Assembly (NCBI GenBank): GCA_036638975.1
Contig: JAVWJP010000009.1
Span: 7,151 to 71,150, forward strand
Source of the DNA: JAVWJP01 sp036638975
GTDB taxonomy: Bacteria; Bacillota; Clostridia; Oscillospirales; Ruminococcaceae
Length of the DNA: 64,000 nucleotides
Direction of reading: 5' to 3'
Shown here: piece after piece, positions 1-7,757 of the stretch
Layout: the number at the start of each line of letters is the position of its first letter
Numbering within the stretch: the stretch's first letter is position 1
The notes under the pieces: generated by a model
The model's input: only the letters and a program-made list of their open reading frames with translations
What the model was told of the DNA's origin: nothing
The model's database searches: none
Translations under genes and position numbers: made by a program

Positions 1-340
1 GATGAACTAAAAGTTCAAAACGGAAAGGGTACTGTGCAAGCGTTGCTTTGTTTTCGCACAGGCGCAGCGTTGCCGAAGAATCATCTTTTTTGACAAGCTC
101 AAACTCCGAATGCTTTGCAAAGCCATGCTGACCCATTTCGTAAGCTGTACCGTTTATATCTATTTTTTCATTGTTAAGCCTGCCGATTATCGGGAAAAGC
201 AATGGATTGCGCCCATTCCAATAAGCAGGGTCACCGCCCCATATATATTCGGTGTTTTTTTCGTCGCGGTACGAAACAAGCTCTGCACCCATGGTATCAA
301 CTGTTGCATTGCGTTCGCCAAGCTTTAAGTTAATTGTCAT
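1..340 (-). CDS. aldose 1-epimerase family protein (N-terminal part, runs off window)
   Basis: The first 113 residues of a galactose-mutarotase-fold protein, which would interconvert alpha and beta anomers of an aldose in the cytoplasm. Visible are an opening that ends in GAELVSYRD, the stretch YIWGGDPAYWNGRNPLLFPI and the motif GQHGFAKHSEF, which carries the conserved HGFA block of this family (LacX/YihR-like). The ATG is preceded by AAGAAAGGTG at good spacing, which fixes the start. The rest of the gene lies left of the window, so substrate and length cannot be judged. It is on the same strand as tatD and metG, 159 bases beyond the end of tatD, so it may be read from their transcript or its own promoter. 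Confidence 0.8.
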   Translation of the reverse strand, partial: MTINLKLGERNATVDTMGAELVSYRDEKNTEYIWGGDPAYWNGRNPLLFPIIGRLNNEKIDINGTAYEMGQHGFAKHSEFELVKKDDSSATLRLCENKATLAQYPFRFELLVH

Positions 341-499
341 ATAAAAGCACACCTTTCTTATTTTTTATACTTATTACAAGCATAATTAATTACATATTTT
401 TAGCAATTGTATTCTGATAATTACAGCTTGAAAATGCGTATAAATGCTTTTGTCACCATACTTTCAGAATAACATAAAATCCGACTAAAATCAACATTA

Positions 500-1273
500 T
501 CAAGCTTTTATATTAAAAAGCTCTTTTGTGTTTTCGCTTGTTGCATCAAAAAGCTGCTGAGGTGTAATGTTTTTAATTATTGCCAACGCCTCGCAGGTGT
601 TTTCAAGCATTCCGCTGTCGCAGCGCCTGCCGCGGTTAGGCTCGGGCGCCATATATGGGCAATCGGTTTCTAAAAGTATGCGGTTTATCGGGGTGGCTTC
701 TGCGGCAGCTAAAGCTTTTCTCGCGTTTTTAAAGGTCACAACGCCCGTAAAGCCCAGGTACATTCCAAGAGAAAGCACCTCGCGCGCCATCTCGGCGCTT
801 CCGCTGAAGCAGTGCAGCACACCTCGCGGTTTGTAACGGCGCAGTAAATCCATAGTGTCCCCGTGGGCATCTCTGTCATGCACAATCACAGGCAAATTAA
901 GCTTGCCTGCAAGTATAAGCTGGCTTTCAAAAGCCTCTCGCTGTTTCTCTCTCGGCGCTGCATCATCGTAATGATAATCAAGCCCGATTTCGCCTATAGC
1001 CACAACGCGGGGGCTTTGCGCAAGCTCTGCCAATATGTCGCAGTCAGTCTGCGAAAAGCTTTGTGCTTCCTCAGGGTGAACACCCGCCGCACAGTAAATT
1101 TGAGTATATTTTTGTGCCAATGCCAGCGAGGTTTTACTGCTTTCTATGCTGCTTGCGGCATTTATAACGCCGCGTAACCCCTGCGAAAAAAGCCTCTCCA
1201 AAAGCTCGTCACGGTCATCATCAAAACGTTTGTCGTCGTAATGTGCATGGGAATCAAAGATGTTTTCGTACAT
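500..1273 (-). CDS. tatD: TatD family metal-dependent deoxyribonuclease
   Basis: A 257-residue TatD/YabD-type hydrolase, a TIM-barrel metal-dependent nuclease of the amidohydrolase superfamily. The metal ligands are visible in order: H-x-H in DSHAHYDDKRF near residue 9, the Glu in GEIGLDYHYD near 97, His in VIVHDRDAH near 131, His in VLHCFSG near 154 and Asp in LLETDCPYMAPEPNRG near 203. Length is normal for the family. The start codon overlaps the metG stop by one base (TGATG), so the two are translationally coupled; metG-tatD is a conserved order in Firmicutes. The rnmV gene that usually follows is not in the window, and rsmA lies on the other strand. Confidence 0.92.
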   Translation of the reverse strand: MYENIFDSHAHYDDKRFDDDRDELLERLFSQGLRGVINAASSIESSKTSLALAQKYTQIYCAAGVHPEEAQSFSQTDCDILAELAQSPRVVAIGEIGLDYHYDDAAPREKQREAFESQLILAGKLNLPVIVHDRDAHGDTMDLLRRYKPRGVLHCFSGSAEMAREVLSLGMYLGFTGVVTFKNARKALAAAEATPINRILLETDCPYMAPEPNRGRRCDSGMLENTCEALAIIKNITPQQLFDATSENTKELFNIKA

Positions 1274-3246
1274 CAGCGCACCTTACTGCCACAGGGGACG
1301 TCGTCGGGTACAAAAAGCACGCGCACGTCATTTTCTCCCGCATCAGCCGCCAATATCATACCCTTGCTTTCTACTCCGCGCAGCTTTGCGGGGGCAAGGT
1401 TTGCCACCACCACAAGCTTTTTACCTATAAGGTCTTTTGGTTCATACCACGGCGATATACCCGAAACCACCTGACGCGGTGTTTCTGTGCCGTCATTTAG
1501 CGTAAGGCGCAAAAGCTTGTCCGATTTTTCTATTTTTTCGCAGCCTGTAACCTCGGCAACCCGCAAATCTATCTTTTTAAAATCATCTATAGTTATAAGC
1601 GAAGCAACGCCCTGCGGTGCTTTATCGGCTTTCTTTATCTCCGGCGCTGCTTGCGCGGCAATTGCCGCAAGCCTTTCGGCGTGCTCGGCTTCTAAAAGCG
1701 CAAGCTCTTTCACAGCATCTATACGCGGAAAGAGTGTTTCGCCTTTTTGCACGGTTACTTCAAGCGGAAGTGCGCCAAAGCTTGCTGTGCTCTCGTATGA
1801 CGTAAGCTCACCGCAAGCGCCTATTTGTGCGAGTATTTTTTCTGAGGTTTCGGGCATTACCGGCGAAAGCAATATTGCGCATATGCGAAGTGACTCCAAA
1901 AGATTATACATAACGCTTGCAAGGCGCGGGGTGTTTTCGGCGTCCTTTGCAAGAACCCAAGGAGCTGTTTCGTCAATGTATTTGTTAGTGCGCGAAATAA
2001 CCTTAAAAATATCTGTCAATGCCTGCTGAAAAGCATAGTGCTCCATAGATGCTTCGTAGCTTGCTTTAAGCCCGCTCACCATGGCTATAAGCTCGTCGTC
2101 GGGCGGCACAGCGAGGCGTTCCTTTGGCAGAGTACCGTCAAAATACTTTATAACCATAGAAACCGAGCGCGAAACGAGGTTGCCAAGGTCGTTGGCAAGG
2201 TCTGAATTTATACGGTTGATAAGCACTTCGTTTGTAAAAACTCCGTCCGAGCCAAATGGAAATTCGCGCATCAAAAAGTAGCGCAATGCGTCTACGCCAT
2301 AGCGTTTGCAAAGTACGGCAGGGTCGACTACATTCCCCTTAGATTTACTCATTTTACCGCCGTCTATAAGTAGCCAGCCATGCCCAAAAACCTTTTTAGG
2401 CAGTGGTAAATCAAGCGCCATAAGCATTGCGGGCCAAATTATTGTATGAAAACGGGTAATTTCCTTGCCTACAAATTGGACGTCGGCAGGCCAGTATCTG
2501 TCAAAATCGTGGTAGCGGTCGTTTTCGTAGCCAAGCGCCGTAATATAGTTTGAAAGTGCATCTATCCACACATATACAACATGCTTTGGGTCAAAATCTA
2601 CTTGTATGCCCCAGTTAAAGGTGGTGCGCGACACGCAAAGGTCTTCAAGCCCAGGCTTTATAAAGTTGTTTATCATCTCGTTAAGGCGCGAAACAGGCTC
2701 GACAAAATCGGGGTGTGAGTCGTAATATGCAAGCAGTCTTTCGGCATATGCCGAGAGCTTAAAAAAGTACGCTTCTTCCTCTGCATCAATTACAGGACGT
2801 CCGCAGTCGGGGCAGCAGCCGTCAACAAGCTGGCTCTCTGTCCAAAACGATTCACACGGGGTGCAGTACTTGCCCTTGTAAACAGATTTGTAAATGTCGC
2901 CTTTGTCATAAAGCTTTCTGAATATCTTTTGCACAGCCTCCACATGGTAATCATCGGTTGTACGAATAAAGCGGTGCTCAGAGATATTCATGAGCTTCCA
3001 CAAATCGTGTATACCGTCTACAATTTTATCAACATATTGCTGCGGTGTAACGCCGGCTGCCTCCGCTTTTTCCTGTATCTTTTGCCCATGCTCATCGGTT
3101 CCTGTTAAAAACAAAACGTCAAAGCCCTGCAAACGTTTATACCTAGCCATTGTGTCGGTAGCAACAGTGCAGTAGCTGTGCCCGATATGCAGCTTATCCG
3201 ACGGGTAATATATCGGTGTAGTGATGTAAAAGGGTTTCTTTTCCAT
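1273..3246 (-). CDS. metG: methionine--tRNA ligase
   Basis: A 657-residue methionyl-tRNA synthetase that charges tRNA-Met with methionine in the cytosol. The class I signature HIGH is in KLHIGHSYCTV near residue 20 and the KMSKS loop in GKMSKSKGNVVDP near 300. A zinc-type cysteine set, CTPCESFW then CCPDCG, sits near 125-145. The last ~110 residues form an EMAP-II/Trbp111-type tRNA-binding domain, the usual Firmicute form. I chose the ATG giving MEKKPFYITT because GGAGGAA lies just upstream; an 18-residue upstream extension in the same frame has no such site. No T-box leader (GGUGGNACCGCG) is visible in the 215 bases upstream. Confidence 0.97.
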   Translation of the reverse strand: MEKKPFYITTPIYYPSDKLHIGHSYCTVATDTMARYKRLQGFDVLFLTGTDEHGQKIQEKAEAAGVTPQQYVDKIVDGIHDLWKLMNISEHRFIRTTDDYHVEAVQKIFRKLYDKGDIYKSVYKGKYCTPCESFWTESQLVDGCCPDCGRPVIDAEEEAYFFKLSAYAERLLAYYDSHPDFVEPVSRLNEMINNFIKPGLEDLCVSRTTFNWGIQVDFDPKHVVYVWIDALSNYITALGYENDRYHDFDRYWPADVQFVGKEITRFHTIIWPAMLMALDLPLPKKVFGHGWLLIDGGKMSKSKGNVVDPAVLCKRYGVDALRYFLMREFPFGSDGVFTNEVLINRINSDLANDLGNLVSRSVSMVIKYFDGTLPKERLAVPPDDELIAMVSGLKASYEASMEHYAFQQALTDIFKVISRTNKYIDETAPWVLAKDAENTPRLASVMYNLLESLRICAILLSPVMPETSEKILAQIGACGELTSYESTASFGALPLEVTVQKGETLFPRIDAVKELALLEAEHAERLAAIAAQAAPEIKKADKAPQGVASLITIDDFKKIDLRVAEVTGCEKIEKSDKLLRLTLNDGTETPRQVVSGISPWYEPKDLIGKKLVVVANLAPAKLRGVESKGMILAADAGENDVRVLFVPDDVPCGSKVR

Positions 3247-3461
3247 AAAAATTCCTCCGGTACAAATAGTATTATGCTGCCTAAACAGTAATAAAAACAA
3301 GCTGAATTTAAAGCAAGCTTATTTTCTTATTATAACACGCGCCAGCGCCGCATACAAGTTTAGAGTGGCGTGCATAGAGCTTTTCTTTGGACAAATATCT
3401 TGTTATTATGGGTAAAATGTGCTAAACTTTAGATGAGATTTATGAAAGGCGGTGTTTTATT

Positions 3462-3632
3462 TTGGATATAGCGGCAATGAGTATGGCGCTTAACAGCGGC
3501 AGTGTTATGCAGCAGGCAAATGTTTTGATGATTAAGCAGATAATGAATTTACAACAGGGCGCTACCGCCGATATTGCAGAAATGATGCCTTCTCCGCCCT
3601 TGGAAGCGCATTTGCTTGACACCAGAGCTTAA
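3462..3632 (+). CDS. YjfB-like putative motility small protein (TTG start)
   Basis: A 56-residue protein starting at TTG, preceded by GAAAGGCGGTG. It opens with LDIAAMSMALNSGSVMQQAN and continues with VLMIKQIMNLQQG, the pattern of the YjfB family, a short helical family found beside motility genes in Bacilli and Clostridia. The Met- and Gln-rich amphipathic helix and the acidic tail ending in LDTRA fit. The rsmA gene follows after ~130 bases. The opposite-strand frame over the same bases is a shadow. The role is not established; the link to flagella is family knowledge. Confidence 0.72.
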   Translation: MDIAAMSMALNSGSVMQQANVLMIKQIMNLQQGATADIAEMMPSPPLEAHLLDTRA

Positions 3633-3706
3633 TAAAGGAGCATAATTGACGTTATGGCATACATTGCAAATACCGGACAAATAGCGTAATAGCCTTTAGC
3701 CCGTTG

Positions 3707-3730
3707 GCGCAAGGGTAGCTTGCGCTTATA
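3707..3730 (+). terminator. short hairpin between the YjfB-like gene and rsmA
   Basis: A perfect 7-bp inverted repeat GCGCAAG / CTTGCGC with a 5-base loop lies just upstream of rsmA. Only two T residues follow, so it is a weak terminator at best; it may be a leader hairpin. Confidence 0.3.
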
Positions 3731-3759
3731 GACCAAATAACAGCGGCAGGAGTACTTTA

Positions 3760-4611
3760 ATGTCAAATCTTTGCAATACACAAAATATAAAAGAAATATT
3801 AAAAAGGCACGGCTTTACTTTTTCAAAGTCACTTGGGCAAAATTTTATAATCAACCCCGAAATTTGCCCTCGCATTGCAGCAGAGGGCGGGGTTACAGAG
3901 GATATCGGCGTAATAGAAATCGGCGCGGGTATAGGTGTGCTTACAAAGGAGCTTGCGCGCCGCGCAAAAAAAGTGGTGGTTATAGAGCTGGACAAGCGCC
4001 TGCTGCCTGTTTTAGGCGAAACCTTAAATGAGTTTAACAATATAAAAATAATTAACGATGACGTTCTAAAGGTGGATTTTAAAGCCCTTATAGCCGAGGA
4101 ATTTGCAGGTATGAAAGTAGTGGTGTGCGCTAATTTGCCCTACTATATTACATCACCTGTTTTAATGCTTTTGCTTGAGGAGCGCCTACCTATAAAATCT
4201 GTCACCGTGATGGTTCAAAAAGAGGCGGCAGAGCGTATATGTGCCGTGGAGGGCTCGCGCGAAACAGGCGCGATAAGCTTTGCAGTGCGCTATTACAGCC
4301 GCCCTATGGTGTTATTTGAGGTTTCAAGGGATAGCTTTTTGCCGTCCCCTAATGTTGATTCCACCGTTATACGCCTTGATATTCGCGATGATAAAGCGCT
4401 GTCGCCAAAGGACGAGAGCAAGCTTTTTAGGCTTATACGAGGCTCGTTCACGCAACGGAGAAAAACCCTTGCAAATTCACTTTCGTCCTCTATGGGTATA
4501 GAAAAAGGGCTTGTGCTTGCGGCACTTGCGGCAGCGGGGGTTTCGGCAACGGCGCGCCCTGAAGCGCTTACGTTAAATCAGTTTTGCGATATTGCAAATC
4601 AGTTTAAGTAA
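3760..4611 (+). CDS. rsmA: 16S rRNA (adenine1518-N6/adenine1519-N6)-dimethyltransferase
   Basis: A 283-residue KsgA/RsmA enzyme that dimethylates two adjacent adenines in helix 45 of 16S rRNA with S-adenosylmethionine, a late step in 30S assembly. The family signature SLGQNFIINPEICPRIA is near residue 24, the SAM-binding motif IEIGAGIGVLTKELA near 54, and the catalytic NLPYYITSP near 127. GGCAGGAG precedes the ATG. Length is normal. In many Firmicutes rsmA follows metG-tatD-rnmV on one strand; here it is opposite metG. Confidence 0.97.
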   Translation: MSNLCNTQNIKEILKRHGFTFSKSLGQNFIINPEICPRIAAEGGVTEDIGVIEIGAGIGVLTKELARRAKKVVVIELDKRLLPVLGETLNEFNNIKIINDDVLKVDFKALIAEEFAGMKVVVCANLPYYITSPVLMLLLEERLPIKSVTVMVQKEAAERICAVEGSRETGAISFAVRYYSRPMVLFEVSRDSFLPSPNVDSTVIRLDIRDDKALSPKDESKLFRLIRGSFTQRRKTLANSLSSSMGIEKGLVLAALAAAGVSATARPEALTLNQFCDIANQFK

Positions 4612-4625
4612 GTGCGGTATAAGAC

Positions 4626-4655
4626 TTGACGTGCACCGTGGGTTTATGGTAAAAT
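4626..4655 (+). promoter_or_regulatory. sigma-A promoter of tRNA-Leu
   Basis: TTGACG and TAAAAT separated by 18 bases lie 18 bases upstream of the tRNA 5' end, right after the rsmA stop codon. The fit to a housekeeping promoter is good. Confidence 0.65.
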
Positions 4656-4672
4656 GTAAACCGTGGTGTTAT

Positions 4673-4754
4673 GCGGAAGTGGCGGAATGGCAGACGCGCT
4701 GGTCTTAGGAGCCAGTACTTCGGTGTGAGGGTTCAAGTCCCTTCTTCCGCACCA
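4673..4754 (+). tRNA. tRNA-Leu (anticodon UAG)
   Basis: An 82-base tRNA with an encoded 3' CCA. The acceptor arm pairs GCGGAAG with CTTCCGC. The anticodon arm is CTGGT / GCCAG around loop CTTAGGA, giving anticodon TAG (reads CUA and other CUN leucine codons). A class II variable arm (TACTTCGGTG) and the T arm with GGTTCAAGTCC are present. It stands alone between rsmA and its own terminator. Confidence 0.96.
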
Positions 4755-4777
4755 CATTTTTTAAATTTATAAAGAAA

Positions 4778-4808
4778 AGCATCTACTTTAGGGTAGGTGC
4801 TTTTTTTG
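4778..4808 (+). terminator. intrinsic terminator of tRNA-Leu
   Basis: AGCATCTAC pairs with GTAGGTGCT (one G-T pair) around a short loop and is followed by seven T. It lies 24 bases after the CCA end. Confidence 0.85.
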
Positions 4809-4930
4809 TTGTGTCTTTTCATATTCTTATCTTTGTTTTCTTATACACTCAGCTCATCTTTTCACAACTTTAAAAGTATCGTACTGTTTACACCGCAATG
4901 CGAATACTTGCGATAATTTGGCGCTTTTAC

Positions 4931-4959
4931 TTGATTCTAAGCCATAAATGTGCTAAAGT
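4931..4959 (+). promoter_or_regulatory. candidate promoter of the ECF-like sigma operon
   Basis: TTGATT and TAAAGT with a 17-base spacer lie ~85 bases upstream of the sigma factor start. The match is moderate; autoregulation by the sigma factor itself cannot be read from the sequence. Confidence 0.4.
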
Positions 4960-5043
4960 GACATAGCATAACAAATTTTTTTAAAGCTGCTGCACCCCGC
5001 TGCACAGCAAAATCTACAGTGGCAAGAATTGGCGGTGAAAGCA

Positions 5044-5601
5044 ATGGAACAAGATGAATTACTCTACCTCCGCTATTTAGACGGTGACGAGAGCGGTTTG
5101 AGAGAGCTTATGGAACGGCACGGCAACAGCTTAATGCTATACATAAACGGCATAATACACGATTTGCATGATGCAGAGGATTTGATGATTGAAGCCTTTT
5201 CGCTTATGATTGCAAAAAAGCCAAGGCTTTGCGACCATGGCTTTAAGGCGTATTTATTTAAGACAGGGCGCAACCTTGCGCTGCGCTATGCGTCAAAGAA
5301 CCGCCTTCATCTTCATTTTGGCTTTGATGATTTGGAAAACGAGCCTGAGGGCGCAGAGCTGGTTGAAGATGTTGTTCGCAGAAAAGAGCTTGCCAATATT
5401 TTACAGCGCTCAATGGAGCAATTAAACCCAGCTTATCGAGAGGTTTTATATCTTCTCTACTTTGAAGAAATGAGCCGCGCCGAGGCGTCACAAATTATGA
5501 AGAAAACCGAAAAACAAATTGACAACCTTGCTTACCGCGGCAAACAGGCGTTACGTCCGCTTTTAGTAAAGGAGGGTATAACCGATGCAAACTACAGATG
5601 A
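5044..5601 (+). CDS. ECF-like RNA polymerase sigma factor
   Basis: A 185-residue sigma-70-family factor with only regions 2 and 4. Region 2 spans about residues 18-85 (LHDAEDLMIEAFSLMIAKK), and region 4 about 125-180 (AYREVLYLLYFEEMSRAEAS, then IDNLAYRGKQALRPLL). It would direct polymerase to a small regulon. I placed the start at the ATG after GGCGGTGA; an in-frame TTG 15 bases earlier is possible. The gene overlaps the next by 17 bases, and two further genes, the last a PrsW-type protease, follow in one run. This suggests a membrane-controlled sigma factor released by proteolysis, but no RsiW-like anti-sigma fold is recognisable, so the control scheme is inference. Confidence 0.85.
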   Translation: MEQDELLYLRYLDGDESGLRELMERHGNSLMLYINGIIHDLHDAEDLMIEAFSLMIAKKPRLCDHGFKAYLFKTGRNLALRYASKNRLHLHFGFDDLENEPEGAELVEDVVRRKELANILQRSMEQLNPAYREVLYLLYFEEMSRAEASQIMKKTEKQIDNLAYRGKQALRPLLVKEGITDANYR

Positions 5602-5944
5602 ACGCGTAAATGCTGTGTGCCGGCGTGTAAAAGAACTGGAGCAACGGAATAAGGCTTTCAGCAAGCGTATTATCAGCCTGTCCTCTATTGCCGCCGGTCT
5701 TTTTATTATTGTCACTTTAGGGCTCTCCATGCCTAATATGATAATGAAGCTTGATACTGCGGAGCAAATGGAGCTAATAGGTGTTGCCGGCATTTTTTCC
5801 GACGGAGCAGCGGCGGGATATATCCTTATTGCATTAGTAGCTTTTGTACTTGGTGTATGCGTCACCTTACTATGTATAAGCTTAAACAAAAAAACCGGCG
5901 AAGCAGCCACCCGCAGCAGCAAGGGGGATAACCCTAATGGTTGA
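5585..5944 (+). CDS. small two-TM membrane protein, candidate anti-sigma partner
   Basis: A 119-residue protein: a basic and charged N-terminal segment of ~25 residues, a membrane segment (LSSIAAGLFIIVTLGLSMP), a short outer loop, a second membrane segment (AAGYILIALVAFVLGVCVTL) and a polar tail. AAGGAGGG precedes the ATG, which lies inside the sigma gene. The layout matches that of the protein at 7361-7693, so the two are paralogues. Position right after the sigma factor makes it a candidate membrane anchor or anti-sigma factor, but it matches no family I know. It overlaps the next gene by 8 bases. Confidence 0.7.
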   Translation: MQTTDERVNAVCRRVKELEQRNKAFSKRIISLSSIAAGLFIIVTLGLSMPNMIMKLDTAEQMELIGVAGIFSDGAAAGYILIALVAFVLGVCVTLLCISLNKKTGEAATRSSKGDNPNG

Positions 5945-6566
5945 GATTATCGACAACACCGTCCAACTTGCAGTAACAACAGGCTGTGCGGTATGGGCAG
6001 GAGTTCTCGGTTTTCATTATAAAAGCCACCGCTACTCTCTACTTGCCTGTTTTTATGCCACATTTGCTTTGGGGCTGCTCTACTGGCTGTTATTTCTCAT
6101 TCTAAAAAGCTATACTCCCAAGCTTTTCTATGTTTCTGATTTATCATGGATTGCAAGCTTTTTGTTCTTACTGCTTCTCAGTTTTTCTATAATAAAAGAC
6201 GAGGAGCGCGGGTACAGGCCATTTGCCGCATTTGCTGTAAGCTTCGTCTTACTTTTACTGACGGTAAAAATTTGCTCGTTCGGTGACTATGGTAACACAC
6301 TTATATGGTGCTTGCTTTTAACAGTATGCGGGTATCTGTCAACACGAGGCTTGCTCTATGCACGCAAGCAGTCGGGCAACAACCGACAAATGCAATATCT
6401 TCATATAACAATACTGTTTATCGTTTTTACAGAATTTATTCTCTGGCTTACTTCCTGCTATTTTAAAGGTGATACCCTAAGAAACCCATACTACTGGTGT
6501 GACTTTGCGCTGACTATCGGGCTTTTTGCCTTGATGCCGGCCATGAAAAAAGCGGTGGATAAATGA
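5937..6566 (+). CDS. multi-pass membrane protein of unknown function
   Basis: A 209-residue protein made almost entirely of about six or seven hydrophobic segments (for example ACFYATFALGLLYWLLFLIL and FLFLLLLSFSII) with short basic loops (KSHRY, RKQSGNNRQM). No enzymatic motif is visible. It starts inside the preceding gene, downstream of AAGGGGGA, and its stop overlaps the next start as ATGA. It is part of the sigma-PrsW operon and could be a sensor or a scaffold for the protease; no function can be assigned. Confidence 0.7.
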   Translation: MVEIIDNTVQLAVTTGCAVWAGVLGFHYKSHRYSLLACFYATFALGLLYWLLFLILKSYTPKLFYVSDLSWIASFLFLLLLSFSIIKDEERGYRPFAAFAVSFVLLLLTVKICSFGDYGNTLIWCLLLTVCGYLSTRGLLYARKQSGNNRQMQYLHITILFIVFTEFILWLTSCYFKGDTLRNPYYWCDFALTIGLFALMPAMKKAVDK

Positions 6567-7210
6567 CCTATATTGAAAACATCTTTATTTGCCTGGCTGC
6601 TCCAATGATTATTGGGGCAATTTATGCAGGGAAAAAATATTGCAGAGCATTTGTTTTTGTTGTAGCGGGTTATGCCATGTGCCTGCTCTCGGCATATATT
6701 AACAGCTTTTTTACAGGGTATTACGGCGTAGATATTATTTCTGCCGCTGTCGAGATTACCCCTGTGGTAGAAGAAATATTAAAGCTGCTGCCACTGCTGT
6801 TTTACATTTTTGTATTCGAGCCTGATGAAAAATCTGTACAGATGGCGATTTTTACAATAGGGGCAAGCTTTGCCACCTTTGAAAACGCCTGTTATCTCAT
6901 CGAGCACGGCGCGGCAGAGTTTTCAAGCCTGCTTATTCGCGGCTTTGGCGCGGGGGCAATGCACATAATATGCGGCATTATAATAGGCTATGGTATGATT
7001 TATGTTTTAAAATACCCATGGATTAAGCTTGCGGGAACCTTTGGTCTGCTCTGTGCCGCTATTACCTATCATGCTATTTTTAATCTGCTTGTAAGCTCTG
7101 GCGGGGCACTGCAAACGGTAGGGTATCTTTTCCCTATTGTAACCGCCATCATAGGGCTGGTAGGCAAAAAGCTGATGCACTGCAAAATATCTGCTGAAGA
7201 AAATGAGTAA
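6563..7210 (+). CDS. PrsW-family intramembrane glutamic protease
   Basis: A 215-residue membrane protein with the hallmarks of PrsW: the paired glutamates in PVVEEILKLLPLL near residue 68, FATFENACYLIEHG near 112, a His in AMHIICGIIIGYG near 133, and AITYHAIFNLL near 174. In Bacillus subtilis PrsW makes the site-1 cut in the anti-sigma factor RsiW, freeing SigW. Being last in an operon that starts with an ECF-like sigma factor supports the same job here. The start codon overlaps the previous stop (ATGA). A terminator follows. Confidence 0.83.
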   Translation: MTYIENIFICLAAPMIIGAIYAGKKYCRAFVFVVAGYAMCLLSAYINSFFTGYYGVDIISAAVEITPVVEEILKLLPLLFYIFVFEPDEKSVQMAIFTIGASFATFENACYLIEHGAAEFSSLLIRGFGAGAMHIICGIIIGYGMIYVLKYPWIKLAGTFGLLCAAITYHAIFNLLVSSGGALQTVGYLFPIVTAIIGLVGKKLMHCKISAEENE

Positions 7211-7222
7211 ATATCAAATATT

Positions 7223-7256
7223 TTGAAGCTGTCTGTAAAGGCGGCTTCAATTTTTA
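7223..7256 (+). terminator. terminator of the sigma-PrsW operon
   Basis: TTGAAGC pairs with GCTTCAA, extended inward to ~11 bp with G-T pairs, loop TGTAAA, followed by TTTTTAT. Confidence 0.75.
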
Positions 7257-7360
7257 TGCTTATTATAATTTTTTTTTAATAAGTGAGTGCTTTTTAAGCT
7301 TTATGTATTTAAGTATATAGAAGATTATTTTATTAAATTGTGCGGAAAGGAGGTTTTAGC

Positions 7361-7693
7361 ATGAACGACAGGACACAGTACCGCGTTGAACAGGTGCTTG
7401 TGCGTGCAAAAAAGCTGTGCCTAAAGCGCGAGAAGCATTTGCTAAAAGGGCTGTCGGCAATGTGCCTTCTGCTGACAATAAGCCTTGTCGGGGCATTTGG
7501 CGCAGTGACAAGCAGTCTGTTGCCCGGCACTGCTGAAATAGCGCAATTTGGCGCGGTATTGCTGTGGAACGGAGCAAGCGCATATGTACTTATAGGCGTT
7601 TTAGCTTTCACCGCAGGTGTAGCTGTCACTGTCCTTTGCCTTAGAATGCAGCGGAAAAAGAACTGCGAGAACAACGAAACAGAAAAATTTTAA
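7361..7693 (+). CDS. small two-TM membrane protein, paralogue of the sigma-partner gene
   Basis: A 110-residue protein with a charged N-terminal 30 residues (VLVRAKKLCLKREKHLLKG), a membrane segment (MCLLLTISLVGAFGAVTSSL), a loop, and a second one (YVLIGVLAFTAGVAVTVLCL) followed by a polar tail. Order, spacing and the final A-F-x-x-G-V-x-V-T-x-L-C pattern match the protein at 5585-5944. AAAGGAGG at optimal distance fixes the ATG. It sits after the operon terminator, so it has its own promoter or depends on read-through. Function unknown. Confidence 0.68.
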   Translation: MNDRTQYRVEQVLVRAKKLCLKREKHLLKGLSAMCLLLTISLVGAFGAVTSSLLPGTAEIAQFGAVLLWNGASAYVLIGVLAFTAGVAVTVLCLRMQRKKNCENNETEKF

Positions 7694-7757
7694 AAAATTT
7701 TTAAAGGCTTTAGCTCATATGAATCATCATTTATTTAAAAACAGGGAGGAAAATTGT

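Noticed and set aside
3247..3461. T-box leader upstream of metG
   Set aside because: No GGUGGNACCGCG core and no antiterminator structure in the short upstream region.
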